Positions 41,738-49,964 of a DNA stretch of 63,650 nucleotides are shown in pieces. The position numbers and the translations under genes were made by a program. The stretch is from contig NZ_JPRF03000040.1 in assembly GCF_001188955.3 (NCBI RefSeq), forward strand, positions 1 to 63,650, in the 5' to 3' direction. A model generated the notes under the pieces. The model was not told the origin of the DNA, did not search any database, and saw nothing but the letters and a program-made list of their open reading frames with translations. The DNA comes from Kitasatospora aureofaciens (GTDB lineage Bacteria > Actinomycetota > Actinomycetes > Streptomycetales > Streptomycetaceae). How positions within the stretch are numbered: the stretch's first letter is position 1; each line of letters starts with the position of its first letter.

Positions 41738-42219
41738 CACTCCTCCTCCGCGTCCGGCAGGTTGCGCAGTCCCTCGGCAAGGCGGTGCAGCGCGGGCAGT
41801 GCGGCGGCCAGGGCGGCCCGCTCGGGCTCGGGCAGGTCCGCCACCAGCTCGGCCATCAGCGCCCTGCGGCGCCGGCGCCAGGCCTCGATCCGCTCCTCGG
41901 CCGCGACCGTCGCGTAGAGCAGCGCCGCCCGCCGGTCGTTTGGGTCCACCTCCCGGCGCAGCAGGTCCTGCGCCGCGAGCTGGTTGACCAGCGTGGAGAC
42001 CGAGTTCCCGGCCAGGCACAGCTCCTCGGCCGCCTCGGACACCCTCAGACCGGGGCTGTCCATCACCAGGCGCAGCAGTTCCACCTGCGCACCGCGCAGT
42101 CTGGGCTGTTCGACACGGCGGCGCAGGCGGCGGCGCAGCATCCGGTGGATGCCGACGAGCAGGGCGGAGAACTCGTCCGCGACCGTGCCGTCGGGCGTTG
42201 CGGGGGCCCGTGTCGTCAT
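41737..42219 (-). CDS. MarR family regulator of the ABC exporter
   Basis: The 160-residue winged-helix protein has the recognition helix LCLAGNSVSTLVNQLAAQDL and the wing RREVDPNDRRAALLYAT. It is the first gene of an operon with an ABC-2 exporter, so it probably represses drug export until an effector binds. The ATG at 42219 has TAAAAT 6 nt upstream and no Shine-Dalgarno, so the operon mRNA is probably leaderless. A near-perfect palindrome overlaps the promoter. Confidence 0.93.
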   Translation of the reverse strand: MTTRAPATPDGTVADEFSALLVGIHRMLRRRLRRRVEQPRLRGAQVELLRLVMDSPGLRVSEAAEELCLAGNSVSTLVNQLAAQDLLRREVDPNDRRAALLYATVAAEERIEAWRRRRRALMAELVADLPEPERAALAAALPALHRLAEGLRNLPDAEEE

Positions 42220-42223
42220 GCTC

Positions 42224-42249
42224 CGATTTTAGCTCTCAGTGAGAGGTAA
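42224..42249 (-). promoter_or_regulatory. Leaderless promoter and MarR operator
   Basis: On the minus strand the -10 TAAAAT (42226-42231) lies 6 nt before the ATG. CTCTCA-G-TGAGAG at 42233-42245 is a perfect 13-bp palindrome, extending to 21 bp (TTA...TAA, 42229-42249) with one mismatched pair. It covers the -10 and spacer, the expected place for autorepression. Confidence 0.7.
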
Positions 42250-42358
42250 CTGTCGAGAGGTGGGGCGGGGATCGGGGGCGGGGATCGGGGGCCCGGGTCG
42301 CAATTTGGGTAGCGCCGGGCTCTTCCGTCGCGCGCGGGCGCGGAGACATCCTGGGGGC

Positions 42359-42751
42359 ATGCGGTGGATCCGGCGCGCAGTGCGGGTCGCGGACGGCGAC
42401 GCGTTCCAGGCGTCCCTGTTCGGCGCCCTGGTGCTGGCTCTCGACCTGTGGCTGCTGTCCCGCACCGAGTACGACCCAACGGCCGTGGCCGCGCTGGTGG
42501 GCCTGGACTCGGCCGGAGCGCTGGCGGGCCTCGGCATCGGCCTGGTGGGCGCCAGGGTGGACGCCCACCACCGGCGCGACACAACTCCCGCAGTGAGTCA
42601 GGGAGTTCGCCTGGTACGGTGCGCGGCGACGGGGGCCCTGTACGTTCACCTCCTGCTACCAGTAGCCCTCGTGGCCGACTTCGTCCTGCACCCGGACCAC
42701 CTCATCGGCGTCCTCGGCGGCACCCTGGACCGAGACGACGCCCCCCGTTAG
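42359..42751 (+). CDS. Small membrane protein of unknown function
   Basis: The 130-residue protein has three hydrophobic segments (FQASLFGALVLALDLWLL, AALVGLDSAGALAGLGIGLV, GALYVHLLLPVALVADFVLH). No family is recognised. The ATG at 42359 is the first in frame with plausible upstream GGAG, though the spacing is long. It is divergent from the MarR-ABC operon by 139 bp and ends near two tandem hairpins. Confidence 0.6.
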   Translation: MRWIRRAVRVADGDAFQASLFGALVLALDLWLLSRTEYDPTAVAALVGLDSAGALAGLGIGLVGARVDAHHRRDTTPAVSQGVRLVRCAATGALYVHLLLPVALVADFVLHPDHLIGVLGGTLDRDDAPR

Positions 42752-42794
42752 AGCCAGCAGCGTCCGCGCCCGCGCCCGCGCCACGCCCGCGCAA

Positions 42795-42856
42795 GGGAAG
42801 TCGGCCCCGCCGACTTCCCGCTCCGCCACCCCTCCGGGAGCAACTTTTCTCCCGGA
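42795..42856. terminator. Tandem hairpins, bidirectional terminator (copy 3 of the family)
   Basis: GGGAAGTCGG at 42795-42804 and CCGACTTCCC at 42810-42819 form a perfect 10-bp stem with loop CCCCG. A second hairpin TCCGGGAG/CTCCCGGA with loop CAACTTTT follows at 42833-42856. They lie between convergent genes. Confidence 0.75.
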
Positions 42857-42953
42857 ACGGGAGGCGCTCGTCGGCGTCGGGGCCGGGGCCGGGGCCGCTG
42901 GTCAGGGCGTGGCGAGGTCGGCGCCGGCGGATCCGACCGCGGCCCGCCGGGGC

Positions 42954-44126
42954 TCAGGGGGCCGTGGCGGGGACGAGGTGGTCGAGGGCATGGGCGCTGT
43001 CCGTCGCGGCGCGGGTCGAGCGCGGGAGCATGAGGTCTTCGTACGCGCGGACGGCGGTGTCGACGTCGGCCGCGCTGGCCAGGGCGTGGGCGAGGTCGGC
43101 GCCGTCGAGCATGGCGAGGTTGGCGCCGAGTCCGACCGGGGGCATCAGGTGGGCGGCGTCGCCGAGCAGGGTGAGGCCGGGGACGTGCCGCCAGGTGTGC
43201 GGGGCGGGCAGGACGAACAGGGGCCTGCTGGTGAAGGGGTGGTCGCCGCCGTGCAGGAGGCGGCGCAGGCTCACGTGCCAGCCCTCGAACAGGTCCAGCA
43301 GGTGCGCGCGTACGGCCTGCTGGTCGCCGGGGTCGACGCCGGCGGCCGTGTGCCAGTCCTGGGGGGTGCGCAACGCGATGTAGGCGCGGATGTGGTGGTT
43401 GCTGTTGCGCTGGGCGACCAGGGTGCGGCCGGCGCCCTTGGCGAGCATCGAGCCGTGGCCGACGAGGCGGGCGAGGTCGGGGTGGCGGGTGTCGCAGTGG
43501 TCGAAGCCGGTTTCGAGGAAGGTGACGCCGGTGTAGCCGGGTACGGCCGGGGACAGGGCGGGTCGCACGCGGGACCAGGCGCCGTCGGCGCCGACGACCA
43601 GGTCGAAGTCCTCGGTGGTGCCGTCGGCGAAGTGGAGCCGGCAGGTGCCGTCCGTGAGCGGGGTGGCCGCGCTGACGGCGCGCCCCCAGTGCACGGTGCC
43701 TGCGGTGAGCGAATCCAGGAGCAGGCCGCGCAGTTGGCCTCGGTCAATCTCCGGCCGGGCGCCGGAATCGGAGTCGGCGTCGGGGCCGGGGCCGGGGTTG
43801 GGGTCGGGCTCGAGGCCGCGGTCGGGGCCGGCCGGCGGGCCCTGCTGGGCCAGGGGTTCGGCGGTCGCGGGGTCGAGAACGCGCCACTGGTCGCCTTCGG
43901 GGCGGGCGAGGGCCTGGAAGCGCTCCAGGAGCCCCGCCGCGCACAGGGCGGCCTGGCCGGTGTCGGCGTGCAGGTCGAGGGTGCCGCCCTGGGGGCGGGC
44001 GTCGGGGCCCGCCTCGCGTTCGAAGACGGTGACGCGGCGGCCGTGCCGCTGCAGGACTCGGGCGCAGGTGAGGCCGCCGAGGCCGGCGCCGACGATGGCG
44101 ATGCGGAGGTCGCGGGCATGGTTCAT
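42954..44126 (-). CDS. TetX-like FAD-dependent monooxygenase
   Basis: The 390-residue flavoprotein monooxygenase has the N-terminal Rossmann motif IVGAGLGGLTCARVL, the DG-type segment VVGADGAWSRVRPAL and the C-terminal FAD motif LLGDAAHLMPPVGLGAN. It resembles TetX and related aromatic hydroxylases that inactivate antibiotics or tailor polyketides. A Pro/Asp-rich insertion (PDPNPGPGPDADSDSG, about residues 105-120) comes from a repetitive GGGGCC/GTCGGG tract. The ATG at 44126 is divergent from a TetR gene that probably represses it. Confidence 0.9.
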   Translation of the reverse strand: MNHARDLRIAIVGAGLGGLTCARVLQRHGRRVTVFEREAGPDARPQGGTLDLHADTGQAALCAAGLLERFQALARPEGDQWRVLDPATAEPLAQQGPPAGPDRGLEPDPNPGPGPDADSDSGARPEIDRGQLRGLLLDSLTAGTVHWGRAVSAATPLTDGTCRLHFADGTTEDFDLVVGADGAWSRVRPALSPAVPGYTGVTFLETGFDHCDTRHPDLARLVGHGSMLAKGAGRTLVAQRNSNHHIRAYIALRTPQDWHTAAGVDPGDQQAVRAHLLDLFEGWHVSLRRLLHGGDHPFTSRPLFVLPAPHTWRHVPGLTLLGDAAHLMPPVGLGANLAMLDGADLAHALASAADVDTAVRAYEDLMLPRSTRAATDSAHALDHLVPATAP

Positions 44127-44259
44127 GACAGGCGCGAGTGCCTCTCGGGAGGTGGGTGCGGGTCGCCGGGAGGTCCGGCACCACCAAGAAAGCACACTCA
44201 CTGAATAAGTGCAATGACTACACTTTCGCAGTGGGTTCACCTCACGGTAGGGTGGGCGA

Positions 44260-44853
44260 GTGACCGAAGCGACCGGGCGCCGCGAGCGCAAGAAGGCCCA
44301 GACCCGCCAGGCCCTGGCTGACGCCGCACTCGAACTCTTCCTCGAACGCGGCTACGACCAGGTCGGCGTCAAGGACGTCGCCGACGCCGCCGACGTCTCG
44401 GTCACCACGCTGTTCAAGCACTTCCCCGGCAAGGAGGCCCTGGTCTTCGACCAGGACGACGACCTGGAGGCGGCCCTGGTCGCCGCCGTACGCGAACGCC
44501 CCCCGGGCCGGTCCGTCCCCGAAGCCCTGCGAGAGCACCTCCTGCTCGGGCAGACCCGCTTCGCCGTCCACTCCGCGGACCCCCGCTTCGCCGCCTTCCT
44601 GCGCATGGTGCAGGACACCCCCGCCCTGCGCGACTACGCCCACCGCATGTGGACCCGCCACGAAGCGGCCCTGGCCGCCGCCATCGCCGAAGCCGCCGGC
44701 GCGCCCCGGGACGACGTCCGCTGCGCCGCCCTGGCCCGCTTCGCCCTGGAGGCCCGCAGCCTCATCCAGCGCCACCCCGACCCAGCCCGCGCCGCCGACG
44801 AGGTCTTCGCCCTCCTCGAACACGGCTGGACCGCCTCCCACCAGGGCACCTGA
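44260..44853 (+). CDS. TetR family transcriptional regulator
   Basis: The 197-residue regulator has an HTH (GVKDVADAADVSVTTLFKHF) and a helical effector domain. The GTG at 44260 has TAGGGT 6 nt upstream and no Shine-Dalgarno, so it is probably leaderless. The 133-bp region shared with the divergent monooxygenase has a low-GC stretch with CACT-N5-AGTG near 44199, a candidate operator. Confidence 0.93.
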   Translation: MTEATGRRERKKAQTRQALADAALELFLERGYDQVGVKDVADAADVSVTTLFKHFPGKEALVFDQDDDLEAALVAAVRERPPGRSVPEALREHLLLGQTRFAVHSADPRFAAFLRMVQDTPALRDYAHRMWTRHEAALAAAIAEAAGAPRDDVRCAALARFALEARSLIQRHPDPARAADEVFALLEHGWTASHQGT

Positions 44854-45253
44854 CCGGGGCGCGGCGGCCGCCTCCCTCGGTCGGCGCTGGGCGAGGAGCA
44901 CCGCGCGCTGCGCTGGGCTAACGAGGAGGTGCGCCGGGCGCCGCTCCAGGAGCGCTGCTACCGGCAGCTGCGCCGGGTGCCGGCGGAGGAGTCGGGGATG
45001 GACCCGGCCGCCGAGGACCGGGAGCCGTACCTGTCGTTGCTGCGCTCTCGTGCCGTCGCCGTCGCCGGTGGCGGTGGCGGTGCGGACGGTGGACCCGATG
45101 CTGATGGGCGGCCCGTGCGTGATTCGTGTTGCGGAGGTGTTGCGGCGCGCGTGGCGGGGGGCTGCCCGTAGTAGCGTCTGCGCGTGAAGTCGCGCGTGGT
45201 GCGCGGTTTTTGGCGATGAGTGCTGCGGGACGGGGGCCGGGCTCGGGAAAGGG
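44854..45253. other. 400-bp region with a coding-like remnant
   Basis: No intact gene is supported. Around 44890-45040 one plus frame reads EEHRALRWANEEVRRAPLQE and RCYRQLRRVPAEESG, with normal composition but no start and no known family. It may be a gene fragment. The rest is high-GC sequence without visible signals. Confidence 0.4.
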
Positions 45254-45610
45254 GTGGTGGGTGTGGGACGAGCACGCGTGACGGCGCGGGTGATCGTGCA
45301 CCCCGGTGTGGAGGACGTGAGCGTCCAGCAGGTGTTGGAGGCCCTGGCCGATCCGGCGAGGCGCTCGGTGGTGCGCACTCTGGCGCACGCGGGCGCCGAC
45401 CTGAGCTGCGGCTCCTTCGACCTGCCGGTCGGGCGCTCGACTTCCAGTCACCACTTCTCGGTACTGCGCGCGGCCGGGGTGCTGCGCCAGTACTACGTGG
45501 GCACCACGAAGATGAACACGCTGCGCGCCGAGGAGTTGGAGCGGCGCTTCCCGGGCCTGCTGTCGGCGGTGGTGGCCGCCGCCGACGCCGAGGCCCGGGA
45601 CGCTCCCTGA
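45254..45610 (+). CDS. ArsR family transcriptional regulator
   Basis: The 118-residue protein has a winged-helix fold (VLEALADPARRSVVRTLAHA, STSSHHFSVLRAAGVLRQYY) and ends ELERRFPGLLSAVV. The start is uncertain: GTG at 45254, 45257 or 45278 are in frame, with AAAGGGG fitting 45257 best. It converges on a quinone reductase gene 45 bp away, a pairing often seen in streptomycetes, although the promoter of that gene is 1 kb distant. Confidence 0.88.
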   Translation: MVGVGRARVTARVIVHPGVEDVSVQQVLEALADPARRSVVRTLAHAGADLSCGSFDLPVGRSTSSHHFSVLRAAGVLRQYYVGTTKMNTLRAEELERRFPGLLSAVVAAADAEARDAP

Positions 45611-45655
45611 CAGTGGCCGGTGCCAGTCGATGGACAGTCAGCGGTACGCCGATGG

Positions 45656-46651
45656 TCAGTCGGTGACAGTCACGACGATCTTGCCGACCTGGGTGCCGGC
45701 CTCCAGGTAGCGGTGGGCCTCGACGATGCTGTCCAGGCCCTCGAAGACGCGGTCGACAGCGGGGGTGAAGGTGCCGTCGGCCAGGCCGGCGGTGATGAAC
45801 GCATGGCCGCGGCGCAGCCGTTGGGCGTCGCGGCTGACCTCGTGGATGGTGTAGAAGCGGCTGCTGACGGGGGCGAAGGTGTCCTGGCCGGGCATGGGGG
45901 TGTCGCGCATGTCCAGGCGCCCGTAGACGATCAGGTGCCCGCCGGGGGCGATGGTGCCGGCGAGGGTGTTGACACCCGGTCCGGCAACGGCGTCGAAGAC
46001 GGTGCGCACGCCTTCGCCACCGGTGATGTCCCGCACGCGGGCGGGCAGGTCCTCCTCACCGGTGACGATCACGTGGGCGGCGCCGGCGTCCAGGAGTTGC
46101 TGAGTCTTGGCGCGGGTGCGGGTGGTGGCGATGGGCACGGCACCGATGCGCCGGGCGATGCGGATCGCGGCCAGGCCCACGCTGGAGGCAGCGGCGGTGA
46201 GCAGCACGTGGTCGCCGGGGCGTAGGTGGCCGTCCTCGGCGAGGGCGCCGTAGGCGGTCAGGTAGGGCATCCAGGTGGCGGCGCCCTGGACGGCGCTGAG
46301 TTGGGCGGGGCGGTGAACGGCGGCGCGGGCGGGGACGAGGGCGTGGGTGGCGTAGACGCCGTAGTCGTTCTGGTCGAAGGCGGGGACGGAGTCGACGGCG
46401 TCGCCGATGCGGAAGCCGGTGACCCCCTCCCCGACGGCGTCCACGGTGCCGGCGGCTTCGTAGCCGGGGGTGGCGGGCAGTTGCGGCTGCTCCAGGTAGG
46501 TGCCGGCGCGGTAGAGGGCCTCGGCGCGGTTGAGTCCCAGCGCCTGGACCCTGATCCGGAGTTCGCCCGGCCCGGGCTGGGGCAGGGGCGTCTCGCGGAC
46601 GGTGAGGACCTCGGGTGCGCCGGTGGCGGTGAAGACGACTTTCCTGGGCAT
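45656..46651 (-). CDS. Zinc-type NADPH:quinone reductase-like MDR protein
   Basis: The 331-residue MDR oxidoreductase has an N-terminal GroES-like domain (GLNRAEALYRAGTYL, TPGYEAAGTVDAVGEGV), a Rossmann domain (HVLLTAAASSVGLAAIRIAR, FDAVAGPGVNTLA), and the C-terminal GTQVGKIVVTV. No structural zinc Cys cluster is seen, as in quinone reductases. It probably reduces quinones or enones with NADPH. GGGGAGAG precedes the ATG at 46651. The AT-rich region at 46728-46755 upstream is the likely promoter. Confidence 0.92.
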   Translation of the reverse strand: MPRKVVFTATGAPEVLTVRETPLPQPGPGELRIRVQALGLNRAEALYRAGTYLEQPQLPATPGYEAAGTVDAVGEGVTGFRIGDAVDSVPAFDQNDYGVYATHALVPARAAVHRPAQLSAVQGAATWMPYLTAYGALAEDGHLRPGDHVLLTAAASSVGLAAIRIARRIGAVPIATTRTRAKTQQLLDAGAAHVIVTGEEDLPARVRDITGGEGVRTVFDAVAGPGVNTLAGTIAPGGHLIVYGRLDMRDTPMPGQDTFAPVSSRFYTIHEVSRDAQRLRRGHAFITAGLADGTFTPAVDRVFEGLDSIVEAHRYLEAGTQVGKIVVTVTD

Positions 46652-46871
46652 CGCGAACTCTCCCCTTGTCGACTGTGGGCCGGTGTGCGGTCCGCTTTCC
46701 ACCCAAGCGGTGGCACGGCTCGCTGTCAAATTTCTATGGATGTCGAACAAAGGGGTGGAGGCAGTGGCCGTCCGGTAGTTGATGTCCCGCCACCTGCTTT
46801 TCGCAGGACCGGGAGAGGGCGTGCCGGGGGGTATGAATGGCGTACGGGGCGGGGGGGTAGGGTGGTCGTCC
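46652..46871. promoter_or_regulatory. Divergent promoter region of quinone reductase and APH-like genes
   Basis: For the minus-strand reductase the AT-rich block at 46728-46755 contains TTCGACA and TTTGACA repeats on the minus strand, a possible regulator site or -35. For the plus-strand gene TAGGGT at 46858-46863 is 8 nt before the ATG. No clear palindrome dominates. Confidence 0.45.
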
Positions 46872-47891
46872 ATGATCGAGGACGACGACCGGGGGTGGGC
46901 CGGCACGCGCCGGTGGGTTCAGGGCGTGCTCGCACCCGGTGAGCGGATCGTGGGGGTGCGGGAGCTCAAGGGCGGGTGGACCTCGCGGATGCGCCGGCTG
47001 GACGTCGCACCCGCCGACAACGGCGGGAGTGTCGGTCGAGGCGGTGGCGGTGACGGCGATGGTGTCGGTGTCGGTGTCGGTGGGCAGGGTTACCCGCTGG
47101 TGCTGCGTTCCTTCGTCAAGCCGTTCTACCGCCGCCACGCCCCGGGCCTGCTGGCCCGGGAGGCCGATGTGCTGCGCCTGCTGGAGACCAGGAGCATCCC
47201 GGCGGCCCGGCTGCGGGCGGTGGACGCGACGGGCGAGCACTGCGAGGATCCGTCGCTGGTGATGACCCACCTGCCCGGCAGTGTGCGGGTGCACGAGGAC
47301 GGCGACGTGGCGCGCCGCACCGTGCTGCTGGCCGGGCAGTTGGCGGCCGTGCACGCCGTGGCGGTGCCGGAACAGGAACGCCCGCGTGCCTGGCAGGCGT
47401 GGACCTCGCCCGAGCGCGTGCAGATCCCCGCCGCGACCGCGCGTCCGCGCCTGTGGGAGCGGGCGGTGGAGGCGATCGACCGCGAGGCGCCCGCGCACCG
47501 GGGCTGCTTCCTGCACCGCGACTTCCACCCGGGCAACGTGCTGTTCACCGGCAGCGGTGAGCAGTTGGCGGTCAGCGGCGTCGTCGACTGGGTGGAGACC
47601 TCCTGGGGCCCCGCCGACCTGGACGTCGCCCACTGCTCCACGGCGCTGGCCCTGCTGCACGGCGTGCCGGCGGGCATGGCCTTCGCCGACGCCTACGAGC
47701 GGGCCGGGGGCGTCCTGACCACCGGCGGGGACCACCTGTACTGGCGGCTGCTGGACGCCCTGGCGTTCGCCCCGGACGCGCAGAAGGTCGCCGTGCCCTG
47801 GCGCGAGCTGGGGCGCACCGACCTGAGCGCGCCGGTGCTGGCGGGGCGCCTGGAGGACTACCTCCAGGCAGTGTTCGAGCGCTACGCGTAG
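46872..47891 (+). CDS. Aminoglycoside phosphotransferase (APH)-fold kinase
   Basis: The 339-residue kinase has the APH catalytic loop FLHRDFHPGNVLF (about residue 216) and the metal-binding VVDWVETSWGPADLDVAH. An insertion near residues 50-72 (GGGGDGDGVGVGVGGQG) derives from GGTGTC hexamer repeats (47061-47082). Such proteins phosphorylate aminoglycosides, other antibiotics or metabolites. The ATG at 46872 has TAGGGT 8 nt upstream, so it is probably leaderless. Confidence 0.9.
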   Translation: MIEDDDRGWAGTRRWVQGVLAPGERIVGVRELKGGWTSRMRRLDVAPADNGGSVGRGGGGDGDGVGVGVGGQGYPLVLRSFVKPFYRRHAPGLLAREADVLRLLETRSIPAARLRAVDATGEHCEDPSLVMTHLPGSVRVHEDGDVARRTVLLAGQLAAVHAVAVPEQERPRAWQAWTSPERVQIPAATARPRLWERAVEAIDREAPAHRGCFLHRDFHPGNVLFTGSGEQLAVSGVVDWVETSWGPADLDVAHCSTALALLHGVPAGMAFADAYERAGGVLTTGGDHLYWRLLDALAFAPDAQKVAVPWRELGRTDLSAPVLAGRLEDYLQAVFERYA

Positions 47892-48090
47892 TTAGTCCGG
47901 GGGGCGAAATCGCGCCTGGTGCCGCAGTCGTCGGGCTTGGCCCCGTGGAACGAGCCGGGCACGTTCAGCCAGGAAAACGAAGTGCAGGTGCATCCCAGCA
48001 GGCCGGCTGCGCCCGAACGGCCCGCTACGGCCCGGGGCCGGGGAGTGCCGGGTGTTGATCGACGCGGGCCCGGCTCCGTACCATCGCCCA

Positions 48091-48537
48091 ATGGAGCACG
48101 ACGACCTTCCGACCCTCGAACTCGCCTTTCCCGGGCCGGAACGCGACCGGGGCGTGGCGGCGATCCTGAGCGGCGACAAGACCGCTCTCACCGGCCTGCT
48201 GGAGATCTACGAGCACGCCCGCGAGGCACTGCCGACGGCCGGACAGCGCTTCTCGGTGCTCGACTCCGCGGGCCGCCCGGCCGTCACGATCGAACTCCTC
48301 GACGTACAGGTCGTAGCCATGAAGGAGATCGACGACGACTTCGCGCGCGCCGAGGGACGCGGCTACGCCGACGCCGCCCAATGGCGTACCGCCCACGAGG
48401 AGTTCTTCCGCAGCGAGGGCGTCAGCGCCTTCCTCGGCCGCACCCCGGCCATCGGCGACGACACCCTCGTTGTCGCCCAACGCTTCCGCGTCGCCGACCC
48501 CACCACCCCGAACCCGGCGCGCCCCCAGCGCTCCTGA
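48091..48537 (+). CDS. ASCH domain protein
   Basis: The 148-residue protein has an ASCH fold, a PUA-like RNA-binding domain: LELAFPGPERDRGVAAILSG, DKTALTGLLEIYEH, RFSVLDSAGRPAVTIELLDV and AHEEFFRSEGV. ASCH proteins may bind RNA or act as N4-acetylcytidine amidohydrolases. The ATG at 48091 has TACCAT exactly 6 nt upstream with TTGATC 18 nt further up, so transcription is probably leaderless. It is a single gene. Confidence 0.85.
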   Translation: MEHDDLPTLELAFPGPERDRGVAAILSGDKTALTGLLEIYEHAREALPTAGQRFSVLDSAGRPAVTIELLDVQVVAMKEIDDDFARAEGRGYADAAQWRTAHEEFFRSEGVSAFLGRTPAIGDDTLVVAQRFRVADPTTPNPARPQRS

Positions 48538-48736
48538 CCACCCGGCCCGCGACCACAGCACACCGGCACACCTCTCGGGCAAGCGGGCCCGCCTACTTCC
48601 CCTGCCCCACCAGGCGCCACCACCAGGTCACCGCGTAGGGCCTCGCACGCCTCCCCGCCATTCCTGACAATCTGCCCCCACTGACGCGTCCGCGAACGCC
48701 GCACATCAGCAAGCCCTTGCGACAGCGAGCCCTGGA

Positions 48737-48767
48737 CGTGAGAAGTCGGACCCGCCGACTTCTCACG
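48737..48767. terminator. Perfect 13-bp hairpin (copy 4 of the family)
   Basis: CGTGAGAAGTCGG and CCGACTTCTCACG enclose loop ACCCG. It has the same core and loop length as the hairpins at 5792, 14017 and 42795. It lies in a 690-bp gap between the ASCH gene and a TetR gene, which point toward each other. Confidence 0.65.
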
Positions 48768-49069
48768 CTCCCCCACCCCACCGGCGAGCTCGCCCGGCAG
48801 CGGCGAAGCGGCAGACACTTCCCAGAGATAAGAGCGCAGTGGCGCCCAGACGGCATCCCCGTCACCGAATGCACCCGCAGGGGTCGGGCCACCGGCCTTG
48901 AGACAGCAGGTCCAAGCGCAGGAATCCGGACCCACCGACGTGCCTTGTGTCCCCGGATCGGCACACCCGACTCCACAACCTCCTCCTCCTCACCAGCCAA
49001 CACGGTCACCTCGCCAAGGTGCGGCCGTGGAAGAAGTCCCCTGGTTCGAGCACCACAAGGACGACCTGT
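48768..49069. other. Intergenic region without a supported gene
   Basis: Only high-GC sequence is present. A minus frame near 48910-49020 (HLGEVTVLAGEEEEVVESGV) has somewhat protein-like composition but no start or family. It lies next to an IS remnant and could be part of the same decayed insertion. Confidence 0.4.
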
Positions 49070-49185
49070 CCTCCGCGGAGCAGGAGTTCGTGGCAGCCCA
49101 GCGGGTGATTCGGATCGAACTCCGGGCGCTTGGGAAACAACGCCGAGAGCTGGTCCCACAGCGGCTCGAACAGAGATGACGGCAT
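49070..49185 (-). mobile_element. IS5-family transposase N-terminal remnant
   Basis: From the ATG at 49185 the minus strand reads MPSSLFEPLWDQLSALFPKR then PEFDPNHPLGCH, a start typical of actinobacterial IS5-type transposases. The similarity then stops and a different sequence follows in the frame. Only about 35 codons remain. It marks a past insertion and deletion between the ASCH and TetR genes. Confidence 0.65.
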
Positions 49186-49230
49186 GCTTCACGCCGGCGG
49201 CGCGACCCCCGACTCCGGGCTGGAAAGGCC

Positions 49231-49833
49231 TCAACGCCCGCCAGCGGCGCGGTGCATGGCGCGGCGGGCGCGTTGGGGCGCGGCGTCGTCGCGTTGGAGC
49301 TGGATGGCCTGGTTGGCGGACATGGCGATGCCGTTGAGCTCGAAGGCGATCTGGGCCGGGTCGGTGTCGGGCGGCAGGTCCCCCGTCTCGACCGCCGCCG
49401 CGGCGAGGTGTTCGAGGTAGGCCAGCCAGCGGCCGGCGGCCTGTGCGACCGCGTCGCGGACCGGGCCGGGACGGCCGTCGAACTCCGTGGCCGCCGCGGT
49501 GAGAAAGCAGCCGCCCTCGGCGATTCCGCCGTGCTCGAGGTAGTCGATCCAGGCGTCGCACAGGTGGCGCAGCCGTTCGATGCCCGTCGCGGTTCGGGGC
49601 ACCCTGGCGGGAACCAGTTGCCGGAACTGCTCGACGGCGGCATCGAAGGTGGCCAGTTGAAGTGCCTCCTTGGAGCCGAAGTGCCCGTACACGCCGGCTT
49701 TGCTCATCTCCAGGTCGTCGGCGAGGCGCCCGATGGTGACCCCCTCGAGGCCGTCGCGGGCGGCGATCACCACGGCGCGGTCGAGGATCCTTGCCCGGGT
49801 GTCGCGGGCTTCTGCGGCTGAGCGTCGAGGCAT
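49231..49833 (-). CDS. TetR family transcriptional regulator
   Basis: The 200-residue regulator has an HTH (TIGRLADDLEMSKAGVYGHF, GSKEALQLATF) and a C-terminal domain of the TetR_C_33-like type (LRHLCDAWIDYLEH, EGGCFLTAAATEFDGRPGPV). The ATG at 49833 has TAAAAT 6 nt upstream and no Shine-Dalgarno, so it is probably leaderless. It is divergent from an MBL-fold gene, with a 16-bp palindrome between them. Confidence 0.93.
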   Translation of the reverse strand: MPRRSAAEARDTRARILDRAVVIAARDGLEGVTIGRLADDLEMSKAGVYGHFGSKEALQLATFDAAVEQFRQLVPARVPRTATGIERLRHLCDAWIDYLEHGGIAEGGCFLTAAATEFDGRPGPVRDAVAQAAGRWLAYLEHLAAAAVETGDLPPDTDPAQIAFELNGIAMSANQAIQLQRDDAAPQRARRAMHRAAGGR

Positions 49834-49870
49834 GCCCAGATTTTAGCAAACGCCCGTGCGCTAATGACAT

Positions 49871-49886
49871 ACGAACGATCGTACGT
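49871..49886. promoter_or_regulatory. Palindromic TetR operator
   Basis: ACGAACGATCGTACGT is a palindrome with a single mismatched pair, centred on ACGATCGT. It lies 38 bp upstream of the TetR start, in the 131-bp region divergent from the MBL-fold gene, in a low-GC stretch. The position and form suit autorepression and control of both genes. Confidence 0.65.
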
Positions 49887-49964
49887 TAAAGGCCGACGTG
49901 ACACGCCGGCGGCAACCGCCGCCCGCGTCGCACGCCGACCACAGAACGAGCAGGAGGCGACAGG

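Noticed and set aside
46779..46871. Longer N terminus for the APH-like kinase
   Set aside because: The additional 31 codons are low in conservation and would place the promoter-like TAGGGT inside the gene. The ATG at 46872 fits the family start.
42954..48537. Interpretation of TetX-like, APH-like and related genes as one antibiotic resistance island
   Set aside because: Each gene has its own promoter and local regulator, and such enzymes are common metabolic genes in streptomycetes. No integron or transposon boundaries surround them.
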